DNA from: Catalinimonas alkaloidigena
Lineage (GTDB): Bacteria; Bacteroidota; Bacteroidia; Cytophagales; Cyclobacteriaceae
DNA: 64,000 nucleotides
NCBI RefSeq assembly: GCF_029504655.1
Contig: NZ_JAQFIL010000001.1
Location: 7,102,001 to 7,166,000, forward strand
Direction of reading: 5' to 3'
Below are positions 46,538-54,528 of this stretch, one piece after another. The first letter of the stretch is position 1; each line of letters opens with the position of its first letter. Position numbers and translations under genes: made by a program. The notes below the pieces were generated by a model. It was not told where the DNA came from. It worked only from the letters and a program-made list of their open reading frames with translations, and did not search any database.

Positions 46538-47018
46538 CAATGATTACTTTGAGATTGAGCGCTCATCGAATGGTAAAAAATTCATGACAATAGGAAAAAT
46601 TGCTGGTGCAGGAAATAGCACCGTAGAGCAACTGTATCAATTAGTAGATAAAGAGCCCCTACTCGGCTCTGCCTATTATCGTCTCAGGCAAACAGACTTT
46701 GATGGAGAGTCAACGTATTCCAAAATTATTCTGCTGACTTTTTATCCGGAGGCTAAGCACTACTCCGACTTGTCACCGAATCCGGTTGCTGGAGGAAAAA
46801 CAGTGTTGAGACTTGGTGGAATGCAAGCCGGCACTAAAGTTCGGGTGTCTCTCGTTCATATGTCGGGTAAAATTATTCGTCGGTTTGAAGTCTCTGCAAA
46901 TCAGATAGGAGCAGTGGAATGGGAAATGAGTGGGCTGGATAGCCTGGCTTCAGGAGTGTATAGCGTGCTTATCTCTACAGAACAGTTCAATGAAACTTTA
47001 AGGCTTATCATTCCTTAA
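46515..47018 (+). CDS. Giant beta-solenoid surface protein, C-terminal segment with T9SS sorting domain
   Basis: Frame 3 is open from 46515 and gives WATVWENNNDYFEIERSSNG, which completes the standard Bacteroidota pattern (L-x-WAT-x-E-NNDYFEIERS) begun by the preceding segment. The region ends with a type A T9SS C-terminal domain: LSPNPVAGGKTVLRLGG with the PNP motif, VRVSLVHMSGKIIRRF, GVYSVLIST and a short terminal strand FNETLRLIIP. This domain directs secretion across the outer membrane and attachment to the surface or release. The first ATG in this frame is at 46584, but it is not a natural start, because the domain continues upstream. Confidence 0.85.
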   Translation, partial: WATVWENNNDYFEIERSSNGKKFMTIGKIAGAGNSTVEQLYQLVDKEPLLGSAYYRLRQTDFDGESTYSKIILLTFYPEAKHYSDLSPNPVAGGKTVLRLGGMQAGTKVRVSLVHMSGKIIRRFEVSANQIGAVEWEMSGLDSLASGVYSVLISTEQFNETLRLIIP

Positions 47019-47058
47019 GAAAGAAGCTTTAAGCTAGCGTATTCGCAACTTACTGGTT

Positions 47059-47712
47059 TTAGGGTTGATAAAAGCGAAAGATAATCTCCAGATATAGAGA
47101 GCGGGATATGGCTCCGGGATTAATACCGGCCACCCCTTCAGGAACTTTTACACCCCTTTCAGCAAAGTAATCTTTCCAAATCGGAAAAGTCTCCCCGGTA
47201 TCGGGGTCAACATAGGTCATGGGTGCCAGAGGAAAAAGTGGCTTGCCCTGGTTGGCTCTTTTAAAAATTTCGTAGATCAGTTCAGAGCAATAGTAAGCCT
47301 CGTCACCATCTGTATAAATTTCGTCATAAGGATTGCCGAGCAGTGCGTGTGCCTGTATTAGCGCACTTGGTATAAGAGGCTGATATGCTGTCTTCAATCG
47401 CCCCACCATTATTTTGGGTTGGCCCTCATCATTTACATTACGTTGCAGAAAATTTTTCAGCGGTGTGGCTATTACTCCTTTGGAAACCGCTTCAATTACG
47501 TAGGTCTGATCATCCTGCATCACTACTATGCCCATATGTGAAAAGTCAGCGCCATCTACGCCTTCTGTTACTTTTTCTATAGATTCGCAATAAGGGCCAC
47601 AGTCCAGATCTTGAAAAAGTAAATCACCATTTTGAGCTTTATAAGCACCTTGTGCATAAGCAGTATTGAGGATAAATACGGCAAATAAGCTCAACAATAA
47701 TACTCTACACAT
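47059..47712 (-). CDS. YiiX/YebB-like permuted NlpC/P60 cysteine hydrolase, exported
   Basis: A 217-residue protein. A signal peptide (MCRVLLLSLFAVFILNTAYA) is followed by the permuted papain-like fold: GDLLFQDLDCGP near residue 28, a catalytic His in FSHMGIVV (near 55), GNPYDEIYTD and the catalytic Cys in YYCSELIYEIF (near 150). These proteins are predicted amidases or peptidases acting on cell-wall or lipid amide bonds, substrate unknown. It is the last gene of a tight run with the DUF6048 gene (2-bp gap) and converges on the giant gene. Confidence 0.86.
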   Translation of the reverse strand: MCRVLLLSLFAVFILNTAYAQGAYKAQNGDLLFQDLDCGPYCESIEKVTEGVDGADFSHMGIVVMQDDQTYVIEAVSKGVIATPLKNFLQRNVNDEGQPKIMVGRLKTAYQPLIPSALIQAHALLGNPYDEIYTDGDEAYYCSELIYEIFKRANQGKPLFPLAPMTYVDPDTGETFPIWKDYFAERGVKVPEGVAGINPGAISRSLYLEIIFRFYQP

Positions 47713-47714
47713 GG

Positions 47715-48440
47715 CTATCTTTTTCTGAAAGGTATGCGATAATAAATGTAATAATCGAAACCGAAGTTAACCTCATCTTCTCCACTGCCAAAGCCGGGAA
47801 TACGGTAGGGTACTAAAGAGCTGCGGTCTATATAGCGCTGCCCGAAACGATAGCGCATCGTATATCCTAAAAATATATTTTTGAACAAAGCTACTTTCAC
47901 CCCGGCATTCATTTCTACCCAGCTTACGCTCAGGTTCTCATTGCTTTGTGTAATAGCAGTGGCCCCCCAGAAGTTATCAGGAGTACTGAAGCTGACCTGA
48001 TCGTCAATGTTACTGAATGCATATTTTAGCCCAAAGTAGATGACATCGCCTATCGCGTCATAAGTGTTTTTCTGCTTATCTTTCAGCAGATTAACATCTA
48101 TTCCCAGCTTATAATAATCTCCGCTGCTACGGTATTGGAAGGCCTCATTCTCTGCTACTCCCGCTTCACTTTGACGGTTGAGCTCAGCATGACCATATTC
48201 AGCAGAAAGCATAAAGCGCCCCATGGCCAGATCGGCCTGGAGGCCATAGTAAGTGCCTTCGTCATCTATAACTGTTTGTATTAGGCTGTTTACTGCCGGA
48301 CCAACCCTTAAAGCAGCAGGAATAAGCGTGGACTGCATTTTTTCTCTCTCTACCGTATCGGCGGGCACATTAGTTTGTTGCTCTTGTGCCCACACATGGC
48401 TCAGGCTGAGGCAAAGGAATATGCTAAAAAAATATTTCAA
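47715..48440 (-). CDS. DUF6048 family outer-membrane-type protein
   Basis: A 241-residue protein. A TTG at 48440 gives the signal peptide MKYFFSIFLCLSLSHVWAQ; no ATG is available near it. The mature part alternates hydrophobic and polar residues in strands such as YYGLQADLAMGRFMLSAEYG, YYKLGIDVNLL and VIYFGLKYAFSN, and ends in FDYYIYYRIPFRKR with aromatic residues near the C-terminus, which suggests a small outer-membrane beta-barrel. It overlaps the upstream DUF6452 gene by 17 bp. The DUF6048 name is from memory of the family and its pairing with DUF6452. Confidence 0.75.
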   Translation of the reverse strand: MKYFFSIFLCLSLSHVWAQEQQTNVPADTVEREKMQSTLIPAALRVGPAVNSLIQTVIDDEGTYYGLQADLAMGRFMLSAEYGHAELNRQSEAGVAENEAFQYRSSGDYYKLGIDVNLLKDKQKNTYDAIGDVIYFGLKYAFSNIDDQVSFSTPDNFWGATAITQSNENLSVSWVEMNAGVKVALFKNIFLGYTMRYRFGQRYIDRSSLVPYRIPGFGSGEDEVNFGFDYYIYYRIPFRKR

Positions 48441-49335
48441 GGTTAAGATTATTGTTAATGTTTAATTCTTCGGTATTTACCTCCACGTCCTGAAAATCAT
48501 AGTCATCACTGTCAACATCCAGGCTGTTAACTCTGGTTTGAGGCAGGCAGTCGAATATCTGTACGGTATCTACAAAGTAAGAAACATTTAAACTACGACT
48601 GACAATTTCTCCTTCATCATTTTCAATCTCAAAGAAGAAGGTAGTGTTGTTGCGATTGGTATCCACAGGTAAGCGAATACGGTCAAGCGTATCACTCTCT
48701 TCCAAAATAACATTTCCCAGATCATCGGTAATGCTTGTAAATATGAGCGTATCTAATACATTGGTAGTCACCACCGGATCGGTACTGGTGGTGTCTATCC
48801 TATAAAAGCGAGCCCGTGCCAAATTGGTATATTCGTACTGACAGGTATAAATCCTGATATTAGGATTAGTAAAAAGATTAATATCAGGTTCCACGACCAA
48901 TAATGAATCAAAGGCAGGATTAATGCTCCTGAGATTTACATAACGCTGTTCTACCCCACATTCGGGTGAAACCAGCTTTTGTTCCAGTTCATACGCCAGT
49001 ACCAGGGTATCCGTTTGTAGTTCAGCAGCAGAATCTTCTTTCCAATTGACATAAAAGGTTACCTGATTGCCGGAAGGGTCTAGTGGAAGGGAAACCCTTC
49101 TCAGGGCAGTATCCTGCACATCAAGGTAAGCGCCATTGCTGGCCAGTATAGACGCTATGTAGAGCGTATCATTACGGGCATTGCTCCGGTCCAGCTTCAA
49201 AAACTCAACCCTGGCAGTGTCAAAAGTATCGGTGACACAACTGACGTTTTCGTCCAGGCAGGCAGTCATCGCCAGCGGCAGTAGGCACATCCAAAACAAA
49301 AAATGGCGAGGCAGGAATAAAAGTAGGTGCTTCAT
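48424..49335 (-). CDS. DUF6452-like lipoprotein with internal duplication
   Basis: A 303-residue protein. The N-terminal hydrophobic stretch ends in LAMTAC, a lipobox with Cys 26. The rest is two related copies of a domain of about 125 residues: copy one runs from CVTDTFDTARVEFLKLD through VSLPLDPSGNQVTFYVNW to VSPECGVEQRYVNL; copy two from CQYEYTNLARARFYRID through IRLPVDTNRNNTTFFFEI to IFDCLPQTRVNSL. The pattern resembles DUF6452, which I recall as a single-domain family next to DUF6048. It heads the three-gene run and overlaps the DUF6048 gene by 17 bp. Role unknown. Confidence 0.72.
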   Translation of the reverse strand: MKHLLLFLPRHFLFWMCLLPLAMTACLDENVSCVTDTFDTARVEFLKLDRSNARNDTLYIASILASNGAYLDVQDTALRRVSLPLDPSGNQVTFYVNWKEDSAAELQTDTLVLAYELEQKLVSPECGVEQRYVNLRSINPAFDSLLVVEPDINLFTNPNIRIYTCQYEYTNLARARFYRIDTTSTDPVVTTNVLDTLIFTSITDDLGNVILEESDTLDRIRLPVDTNRNNTTFFFEIENDEGEIVSRSLNVSYFVDTVQIFDCLPQTRVNSLDVDSDDYDFQDVEVNTEELNINNNLNLEIFF

Positions 49336-49452
49336 GTATAGAGAAACGTCTCAAATGCTGTGTAAAATATAGAATACTGGCAAACGAAAACGAAAAAAGC
49401 TTTGTTCACAAGTGTCTTTATGCATACGCATAAGTGCTGTGTTTATTTTTTG

Positions 49453-49460
49453 TAATTTTG
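49453..49460 (+). promoter_or_regulatory. -7 promoter element of rimO
   Basis: TAATTTTG matches TAnnTTTG. The predicted start of transcription near 49467 lies 18 nt before the TTG at 49485 and downstream of the GTG at 49434, so it supports the TTG as translation start. A -33 box is not clear. Confidence 0.4.
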
Positions 49461-49484
49461 CCGAAAGTTAAAAAGAAAGCGAGT

Positions 49485-50801
49485 TTGAAAACAAAAGGGA
49501 TCAAAAAAGATAAAGTAAATGTCGTCACCTTAGGTTGTTCCAAAAACCTGGTAGACTCTGAGGTGATGCTTACGCAGCTCAAAGGTAACAATATTAATGC
49601 TACCCACGAGTCTCAAAAGGATGACGCCAATGTCATTATTGTTAATACCTGCGGTTTTATTGACAATGCCAAGCAGGAGTCTATTGACACCATTCTTCGC
49701 TATGCCGATGCCAAGCAAAGTGGTATGATAGATAAGTTGTACGTGACCGGCTGTCTTTCGCAGCGCTACCGTGATGATCTGGAAAAAGAAATCCCTCAGG
49801 TAGATGCTTTCTTCGGCACTATGGAGCTTCCCCTTTTGCTCAAAAAGTTCAAGGCAGATTACAAGCATGAGCTGGTAGGTGAGCGAATTACTACTACCTC
49901 CCGCCACTATGCGTATATGAAGATTGCGGAAGGCTGCGATCGCCCCTGTTCTTTCTGCGCTATTCCGCTGATGCGAGGTAAGCATGTCTCCCAACCGATA
50001 GAGACCCTGGTACAGCAAGCTAAATCCCTGGCTCGCAATGGCACCAAAGAGCTGCTGCTCATTGCCCAGGACTCTACCTACTATGGCCTGGACCTTTATG
50101 GCAAAAGAAATCTGTCAGAACTCTTAAAGCAGCTTTCCGATGTAGAAGGCATAGACTGGATTCGCCTGCACTATGCTTTCCCTTCGGGCTTTCCTACGGA
50201 TGTGCTGGATGTGATGGCGGAGCGCTCTAATATCTGTAATTACCTGGACATGCCTTTGCAGCACGGTTCCAGCCGCATGCTTAAGCTGATGCGTCGGGGT
50301 ACTACACGTGAAAAAACGGAAGCACTGATTCATCAGATTCGTGAGAAGATTCCTAACCTTACCTTGCGGACTACGCTCATTGCCGGTCATGCCGGGGAGA
50401 CGGAGGAAGATCATGCGGATATGATGGGTTTTGTAGAGAAAATGCGCTTTGATCGTCTGGGCATCTTTACCTATTCTCATGAAGAAGGGACGCATGCCTA
50501 CGCTATGGAAGATAATGTGCCTGACAAAGTAAAGCAGCAGCGGGCTAATGAAGTGATGGAGTTACAAGAGAAAATCTCTTACGAACTTAATCAGGAGAAG
50601 GTTGGAAGCATACAGAAAGTATTGATTGACCGTAAGGAAAGCGGGAACTACATTGGTAGAACAGAGGGGGATTCACCAGAGGTAGATAATGAGGTAATTA
50701 TTCCTGCCGACAAGAATTATCTGCGCATAGGCGACTTCGCCCAGGTACGTATAGTAGATGCTACTGACTTTGACCTCTTTGGAGAAGCAGTTCAACAATA
50801 A
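49485..50801 (+). CDS. rimO: Ribosomal protein S12 methylthiotransferase RimO
   Basis: A 438-residue radical SAM enzyme that adds a methylthio group to an aspartate of ribosomal protein S12. The N-terminal MTTase domain has VVTLGCSKNLVDSE with the first cluster cysteine; further cysteines are in VNTCGFID and VTGCLSQRY. The radical SAM cluster is CDRPCSFC; a C-terminal TRAM domain ends the protein. The GCSKN and CSFCAIPLMRGKHVS patterns fit RimO rather than MiaB. The TTG start at 49485 (reading LKTKGIKKDKVNVV) is chosen over the GTG at 49434 because of the promoter element at 49453-49460. Confidence 0.93.
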   Translation: MKTKGIKKDKVNVVTLGCSKNLVDSEVMLTQLKGNNINATHESQKDDANVIIVNTCGFIDNAKQESIDTILRYADAKQSGMIDKLYVTGCLSQRYRDDLEKEIPQVDAFFGTMELPLLLKKFKADYKHELVGERITTTSRHYAYMKIAEGCDRPCSFCAIPLMRGKHVSQPIETLVQQAKSLARNGTKELLLIAQDSTYYGLDLYGKRNLSELLKQLSDVEGIDWIRLHYAFPSGFPTDVLDVMAERSNICNYLDMPLQHGSSRMLKLMRRGTTREKTEALIHQIREKIPNLTLRTTLIAGHAGETEEDHADMMGFVEKMRFDRLGIFTYSHEEGTHAYAMEDNVPDKVKQQRANEVMELQEKISYELNQEKVGSIQKVLIDRKESGNYIGRTEGDSPEVDNEVIIPADKNYLRIGDFAQVRIVDATDFDLFGEAVQQ

Positions 50802-50963
50802 CATTCCGTATAGACTTTGGGGTGATTGAGTACTATTGTTTGCCTTTATTGCACAAAACCTTGAGATTGTGCTAACGTAACTATACTATGTCTCGCAGTG
50901 AGCAAACATTTTTGTATCATTACGCATTTAATTTCCTCTTAGCTCGTATTATTCCGCAGCACT

Positions 50964-52535
50964 ATGAACATAGAAAAACTTAATCTTTCAGAGACTGGTA
51001 CTTTCTCTCCTATCTTTCTAGACTACATTAACAATAAAGACACCCTTCAGAAATTTCATAGTCGCCGACCTGATCTGAAAAGCTTTGAAAAGCAGTTGCA
51101 GGAAAAAACATTCTCCCAGGCGAGCCGGCAGCGCTTGCAGGCAGTTTTGCGTAAGCAATATACCAGCGTAGCACAACCTACTGAAGTAACACAGAATATA
51201 GAAAAGCTTGGTGATAGCAAAACATTTACCGTTACCACCGGTCATCAGCTCAATATCTTTACCGGTCCGCTCTATTTCATTTATAAGATCGTCACTACTA
51301 TCAATTGTTGTAAGCAGCTAAACGAAGCTTATCCTGAATATCATTTTGTGCCCGTTTACTGGATGGCCTCAGAAGATCATGACTTTGAAGAGATCAACCA
51401 CTTTCATCTTTTTGGTAACGATTATAGCTGGCGTACGGATCAAAAAGGGGCAGTAGGCCGGTTTACTACGGAAAATATTCAGGCTATTTTAGACGAATTA
51501 CCAGGCAAAGTAGAAGTCTTCAACAAGGCTTACAAGCAGCACAAATATCTGGCAGATGCGGTACGATGTTACGTCAATGAGCTGTTTGGAAAGCACGGCC
51601 TGCTGGTGCTGGATGCCGACCATGCTGAGCTGAAGGCAGATTTTCGTTCGGTGATGAAAGACGATTTAGTCAATCATAGCGCAAAAAAATATGTAGAAGC
51701 TTGCTCAAAGGAACTGAACGAATTGGACTACAAAACACAGGTGTTTCCAAGAGAAATTAACCTCTTTTATTTGGATGAGCAATTGCGTGAACGAATTGAG
51801 AAGATAGGCGATAGTTTTGTGGTGCTGAATAGTGAGCTCAAATTTTCTGAAGCAGGGCTGATGGAAGCATTAGAGAGGCATCCCGAAAAATTCAGCCCTA
51901 ACGTAATCCTTCGCCCGCTCTATCAGGAAACCATACTTCCCAATCTGGCTTATGTAGGAGGACCATCCGAACTTGCCTACTGGCTGCAGCTCAAGAGCAT
52001 GTTTGAATATTATCAACTTCCTTTTCCTATACTGCTCCCCCGTAATTTTGGGCTGGTGATCAATAAAAGTAATGAAAGGAAGCTGAACAAAGTGCCCATC
52101 CAAACCAAAGACCTTTTTCTGGATAGCCAGAGCCTGATCAGAAAATTTGTAGAGGCCAATGCGGAAAACAGTCTTTCTTTGAATGAAGAGCAGCAGGAAA
52201 TTTCTAAAGTTTTTGATGCGATCAGGAGCAAAGCAATAGATGTAGACAAAAGTTTGGAAGGCCTGGTGGGTAAAGAGGAAAAGAACACGCTAAAGATATT
52301 GCATAATATTGAGAAGCGTCTCAAGAAATCGGAAGAACAGAACCAGGAGATACATGTCAAGCAACTGGAAAGCCTGAAAGACAAACTGTTTCCTGATGGT
52401 AGCTTACAAGAACGTAAAGAGAACTTTTTAAACTTCTATATCAACAATCCGGCTTTTCTGGATGAGGTGCTGGAACACTTTGATCCGCTGGAATTTTGCT
52501 TTTATATCCTTCACGAAGAAGCAGATGAATCTTGA
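50964..52535 (+). CDS. bshC: Bacillithiol biosynthesis cysteine-adding enzyme BshC
   Basis: A 523-residue protein of the BshC family, which adds cysteine to glucosaminyl-malate in the last step of bacillithiol formation. The Rossmann-like core includes TVTTGHQLNIFTGPLYFIYK and YWMASEDHDFEEINHFHLFG; an extended coiled coil (about 405-485) and the ending EFCFYILHEE are typical. The length is normal. It works in the pathway started by BshA (30316-31461). Its stop overlaps the start of the 5-formyltetrahydrofolate cyclo-ligase gene in a TTGA arrangement. No bshB deacetylase is seen in the window. Confidence 0.94.
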   Translation: MNIEKLNLSETGTFSPIFLDYINNKDTLQKFHSRRPDLKSFEKQLQEKTFSQASRQRLQAVLRKQYTSVAQPTEVTQNIEKLGDSKTFTVTTGHQLNIFTGPLYFIYKIVTTINCCKQLNEAYPEYHFVPVYWMASEDHDFEEINHFHLFGNDYSWRTDQKGAVGRFTTENIQAILDELPGKVEVFNKAYKQHKYLADAVRCYVNELFGKHGLLVLDADHAELKADFRSVMKDDLVNHSAKKYVEACSKELNELDYKTQVFPREINLFYLDEQLRERIEKIGDSFVVLNSELKFSEAGLMEALERHPEKFSPNVILRPLYQETILPNLAYVGGPSELAYWLQLKSMFEYYQLPFPILLPRNFGLVINKSNERKLNKVPIQTKDLFLDSQSLIRKFVEANAENSLSLNEEQQEISKVFDAIRSKAIDVDKSLEGLVGKEEKNTLKILHNIEKRLKKSEEQNQEIHVKQLESLKDKLFPDGSLQERKENFLNFYINNPAFLDEVLEHFDPLEFCFYILHEEADES

Positions 52536-53131
52536 CCAAAACTGAAGCGCGTACCTATTTTCGTCGGCAGCGAAAGCAGCTGAGCCAAGATGAATACCAG
52601 CTTGCCAACCAAAAGCTATATGAGCAGGCGATCACCTTTTTGGGCAATGTGAAGCCCCTGGCAGTCCATTGTTTCCTCCCTATCTTAAAAAACAAAGAAG
52701 TCAATACCTGGCCAATCATAGCATGGCTGCATGAACATAATATACAGGTAGTGGTACCAAAGAGCAGCCTGGAGGACAACAGCATGCAGCATTTTCAGCT
52801 CAGCCAGGAAGTAGAATGTGTGGAAAATACCTGGGGTATTCCTGAACCACAAGGTCAGTCATTGGTTTTAGTAGCAGAGCGGGAGATTAGCGTGGTCCTT
52901 GTTCCCCTGCTGGCTTTTGATCAGCGGGGAAATAGAGTAGGTTACGGGAAGGGATATTATGATGCTTTTTTGAGCAAATGTTTGCCGGAAACACTCAAAG
53001 TAGGACTTTCTCTTTTTCCTCCCCTTACAGCTATTTCGGGCCTCAATCCATTGGATGTGAAGCTTTCTCATGCCATTACACCTGACAAAGTATGGGATTT
53101 TGCGGATTCCGGTACTAAGAACCAAGAGTAA
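52532..53131 (+). CDS. 5-formyltetrahydrofolate cyclo-ligase
   Basis: A 199-residue cytoplasmic enzyme that turns 5-formyltetrahydrofolate into 5,10-methenyltetrahydrofolate with ATP. The signature RGNRVGYGKGYYDAFL near residue 135 and the N-terminal RTYFRRQRKQLS are typical (YgfA/MTHFS family). The TTG at 52532 overlaps the BshC stop (TTGA) and is the natural start by position; the next in-frame ATG would remove conserved N-terminal residues. Translational coupling to bshC is likely. trkA starts 56 bp later under its own promoter. Confidence 0.92.
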   Translation: MTKTEARTYFRRQRKQLSQDEYQLANQKLYEQAITFLGNVKPLAVHCFLPILKNKEVNTWPIIAWLHEHNIQVVVPKSSLEDNSMQHFQLSQEVECVENTWGIPEPQGQSLVLVAEREISVVLVPLLAFDQRGNRVGYGKGYYDAFLSKCLPETLKVGLSLFPPLTAISGLNPLDVKLSHAITPDKVWDFADSGTKNQE

Positions 53132-53132
53132 T

Positions 53133-53156
53133 GCACAAACTGTTATATATTTGTGC
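53133..53156 (+). promoter_or_regulatory. trkA promoter with a perfect inverted repeat
   Basis: TATATTTG at 53146-53153 matches the TAnnTTTG -7 element, giving a predicted start near 53160 and a 28-nt leader before the ATG at 53188. The element overlaps a perfect dyad, GCACAAA at 53133-53139 and TTTGTGC at 53150-53156, separated by 10 bp. Such a placement would suit a repressor site. The repeat and the box are seen; the regulatory role is inferred. Confidence 0.45.
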
Positions 53157-53187
53157 GAATTATCAGCATTAGAATAGAAGGGATAAT

Positions 53188-54528
53188 ATGAGAATTATTA
53201 TTGCGGGTGCAGGAGATGTAGGAAAACATCTGGCTAAACTGCTGGCATACGAAAACCAGGATATCGTAGTGATTGACCTTAACCAGGAGCGCCTGAGGCA
53301 GCTTGGAAGTCAATTGGATGTTTCTACAATTCGGGGGAGTGCTACCTCCTTCAGAGTGCTCAAAGATGCTAATGTGGCAGAAGCAGATTTGCTGATTGCG
53401 GTGACAGAGTCGGAAGAGGTAAACCTTGCCACTTCTTTTATCGCCAAGCAACTGGGTGTCAAGAGAACAGTAGCGAGGATCTCCAATGAAGAGTATCTGA
53501 TGAGCAAAGAAACCCTGGATCTGCGTAAAGTAGGGATTGACGAATTGATTTCGCCCGAATCACTGGCGGCACGTGAGATCAGGCGCCTGCTGCGTATCGC
53601 GGCGGTTACTGACTCTTTTGAGTTTGATCAGGGGCTTCTCTCTCTGATCGGCATTACCATTGACCGAGCGAGCCCTTTACTGAATCATTCCCTGGCTGAA
53701 ACTTCACGTCTCAATCCTCATAATACTTTCGTAACGGTAGCCATACTCCGAGATGGTAAAACGATCATTCCTCGTGGAGATACCCGCATTGAGCCTAATG
53801 ACCATGTGTATTTTATTGCAGAGCCCAACGGAATAGACAGGGTACTGGACCTTACCGGTAAGAAGAAAATTGAGATCAAGAATATTATGATCCTGGGGGG
53901 AAGTAAGGCGGCTTACCATACCGCACGTAAGCTGAGCACCAACTATAATGTTAAACTGATAGAAAGAGACAGAGATAAGTGTTTTGAGCTGGCCGATCAA
54001 CTGCCTAAATCACTGATCATCAATGGAGACGGCAGGGATGTGGAAATCCTGGAAGAAGAAGGTTTGGCAAATATGGATGCCTTTCTGGCGCTGACAGGAG
54101 ACTCTGAAACCAATATCATCAGTTGCCTGGTAGCCAAAGATAAGGGCGTGAAAAAAACCATCGCGCTGGTAGAGAATATAGATTACATCCATTTGAGCCA
54201 GAACATTGGCGTGGATACGATGATCAATAAAAAGCTTATTGCCGCTAATTTTATTTTCCGTTACATCCGTAAAGGAGACGTAGTTTCTATTACCGGCATA
54301 CACGGGGTAGAAGCGGAAATACTGGAGTATGAGGTGAATAACAATTGCAGAATCGTAAATAAACAACTAAAAGATCTGGAGTTTCCTAAGGAAGCAGTGA
54401 TTGGAGGGGTAGTGAGAAATGGTAAGGGGCAGGTAGCCATGGGTAATTTTCAGTTTGAACCTAATGACCGCGTCGTAATTCTGAGCAAAAGAGAAAGCTT
54501 GTCAGATGTTGAAAAGTTTTTTAAATGA
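53188..54528 (+). CDS. trkA: Trk system potassium uptake regulatory protein TrkA
   Basis: A 446-residue cytoplasmic gating subunit for Trk potassium channels. It has two RCK units in tandem: each has a TrkA-N Rossmann domain (GAGDVGKHLAKLL from residue 5, and ILGGSKAAYHTARKL near residue 233) followed by a TrkA-C domain. The nucleotide-binding glycine pattern is clear in the first domain and looser in the second (GGSKAA). The gene overlaps trkH by 4 bp (ATGA), so the two are translationally coupled. A candidate promoter with an inverted repeat precedes it. Confidence 0.94.
   Translation: MRIIIAGAGDVGKHLAKLLAYENQDIVVIDLNQERLRQLGSQLDVSTIRGSATSFRVLKDANVAEADLLIAVTESEEVNLATSFIAKQLGVKRTVARISNEEYLMSKETLDLRKVGIDELISPESLAAREIRRLLRIAAVTDSFEFDQGLLSLIGITIDRASPLLNHSLAETSRLNPHNTFVTVAILRDGKTIIPRGDTRIEPNDHVYFIAEPNGIDRVLDLTGKKKIEIKNIMILGGSKAAYHTARKLSTNYNVKLIERDRDKCFELADQLPKSLIINGDGRDVEILEEEGLANMDAFLALTGDSETNIISCLVAKDKGVKKTIALVENIDYIHLSQNIGVDTMINKKLIAANFIFRYIRKGDVVSITGIHGVEAEILEYEVNNNCRIVNKQLKDLEFPKEAVIGGVVRNGKGQVAMGNFQFEPNDRVVILSKRESLSDVEKFFK

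Noticed and set aside
35896..46566. Many long minus-strand frames inside the giant gene (for example 37494-38261 and 45529-45960)
   Set aside because: They lie opposite a repetitive plus-strand frame with clear signal peptide, modules and T9SS domain; their translations are low-complexity Pro/Val/Ser runs caused by the Gly/Ser/Asn-rich sense strand.
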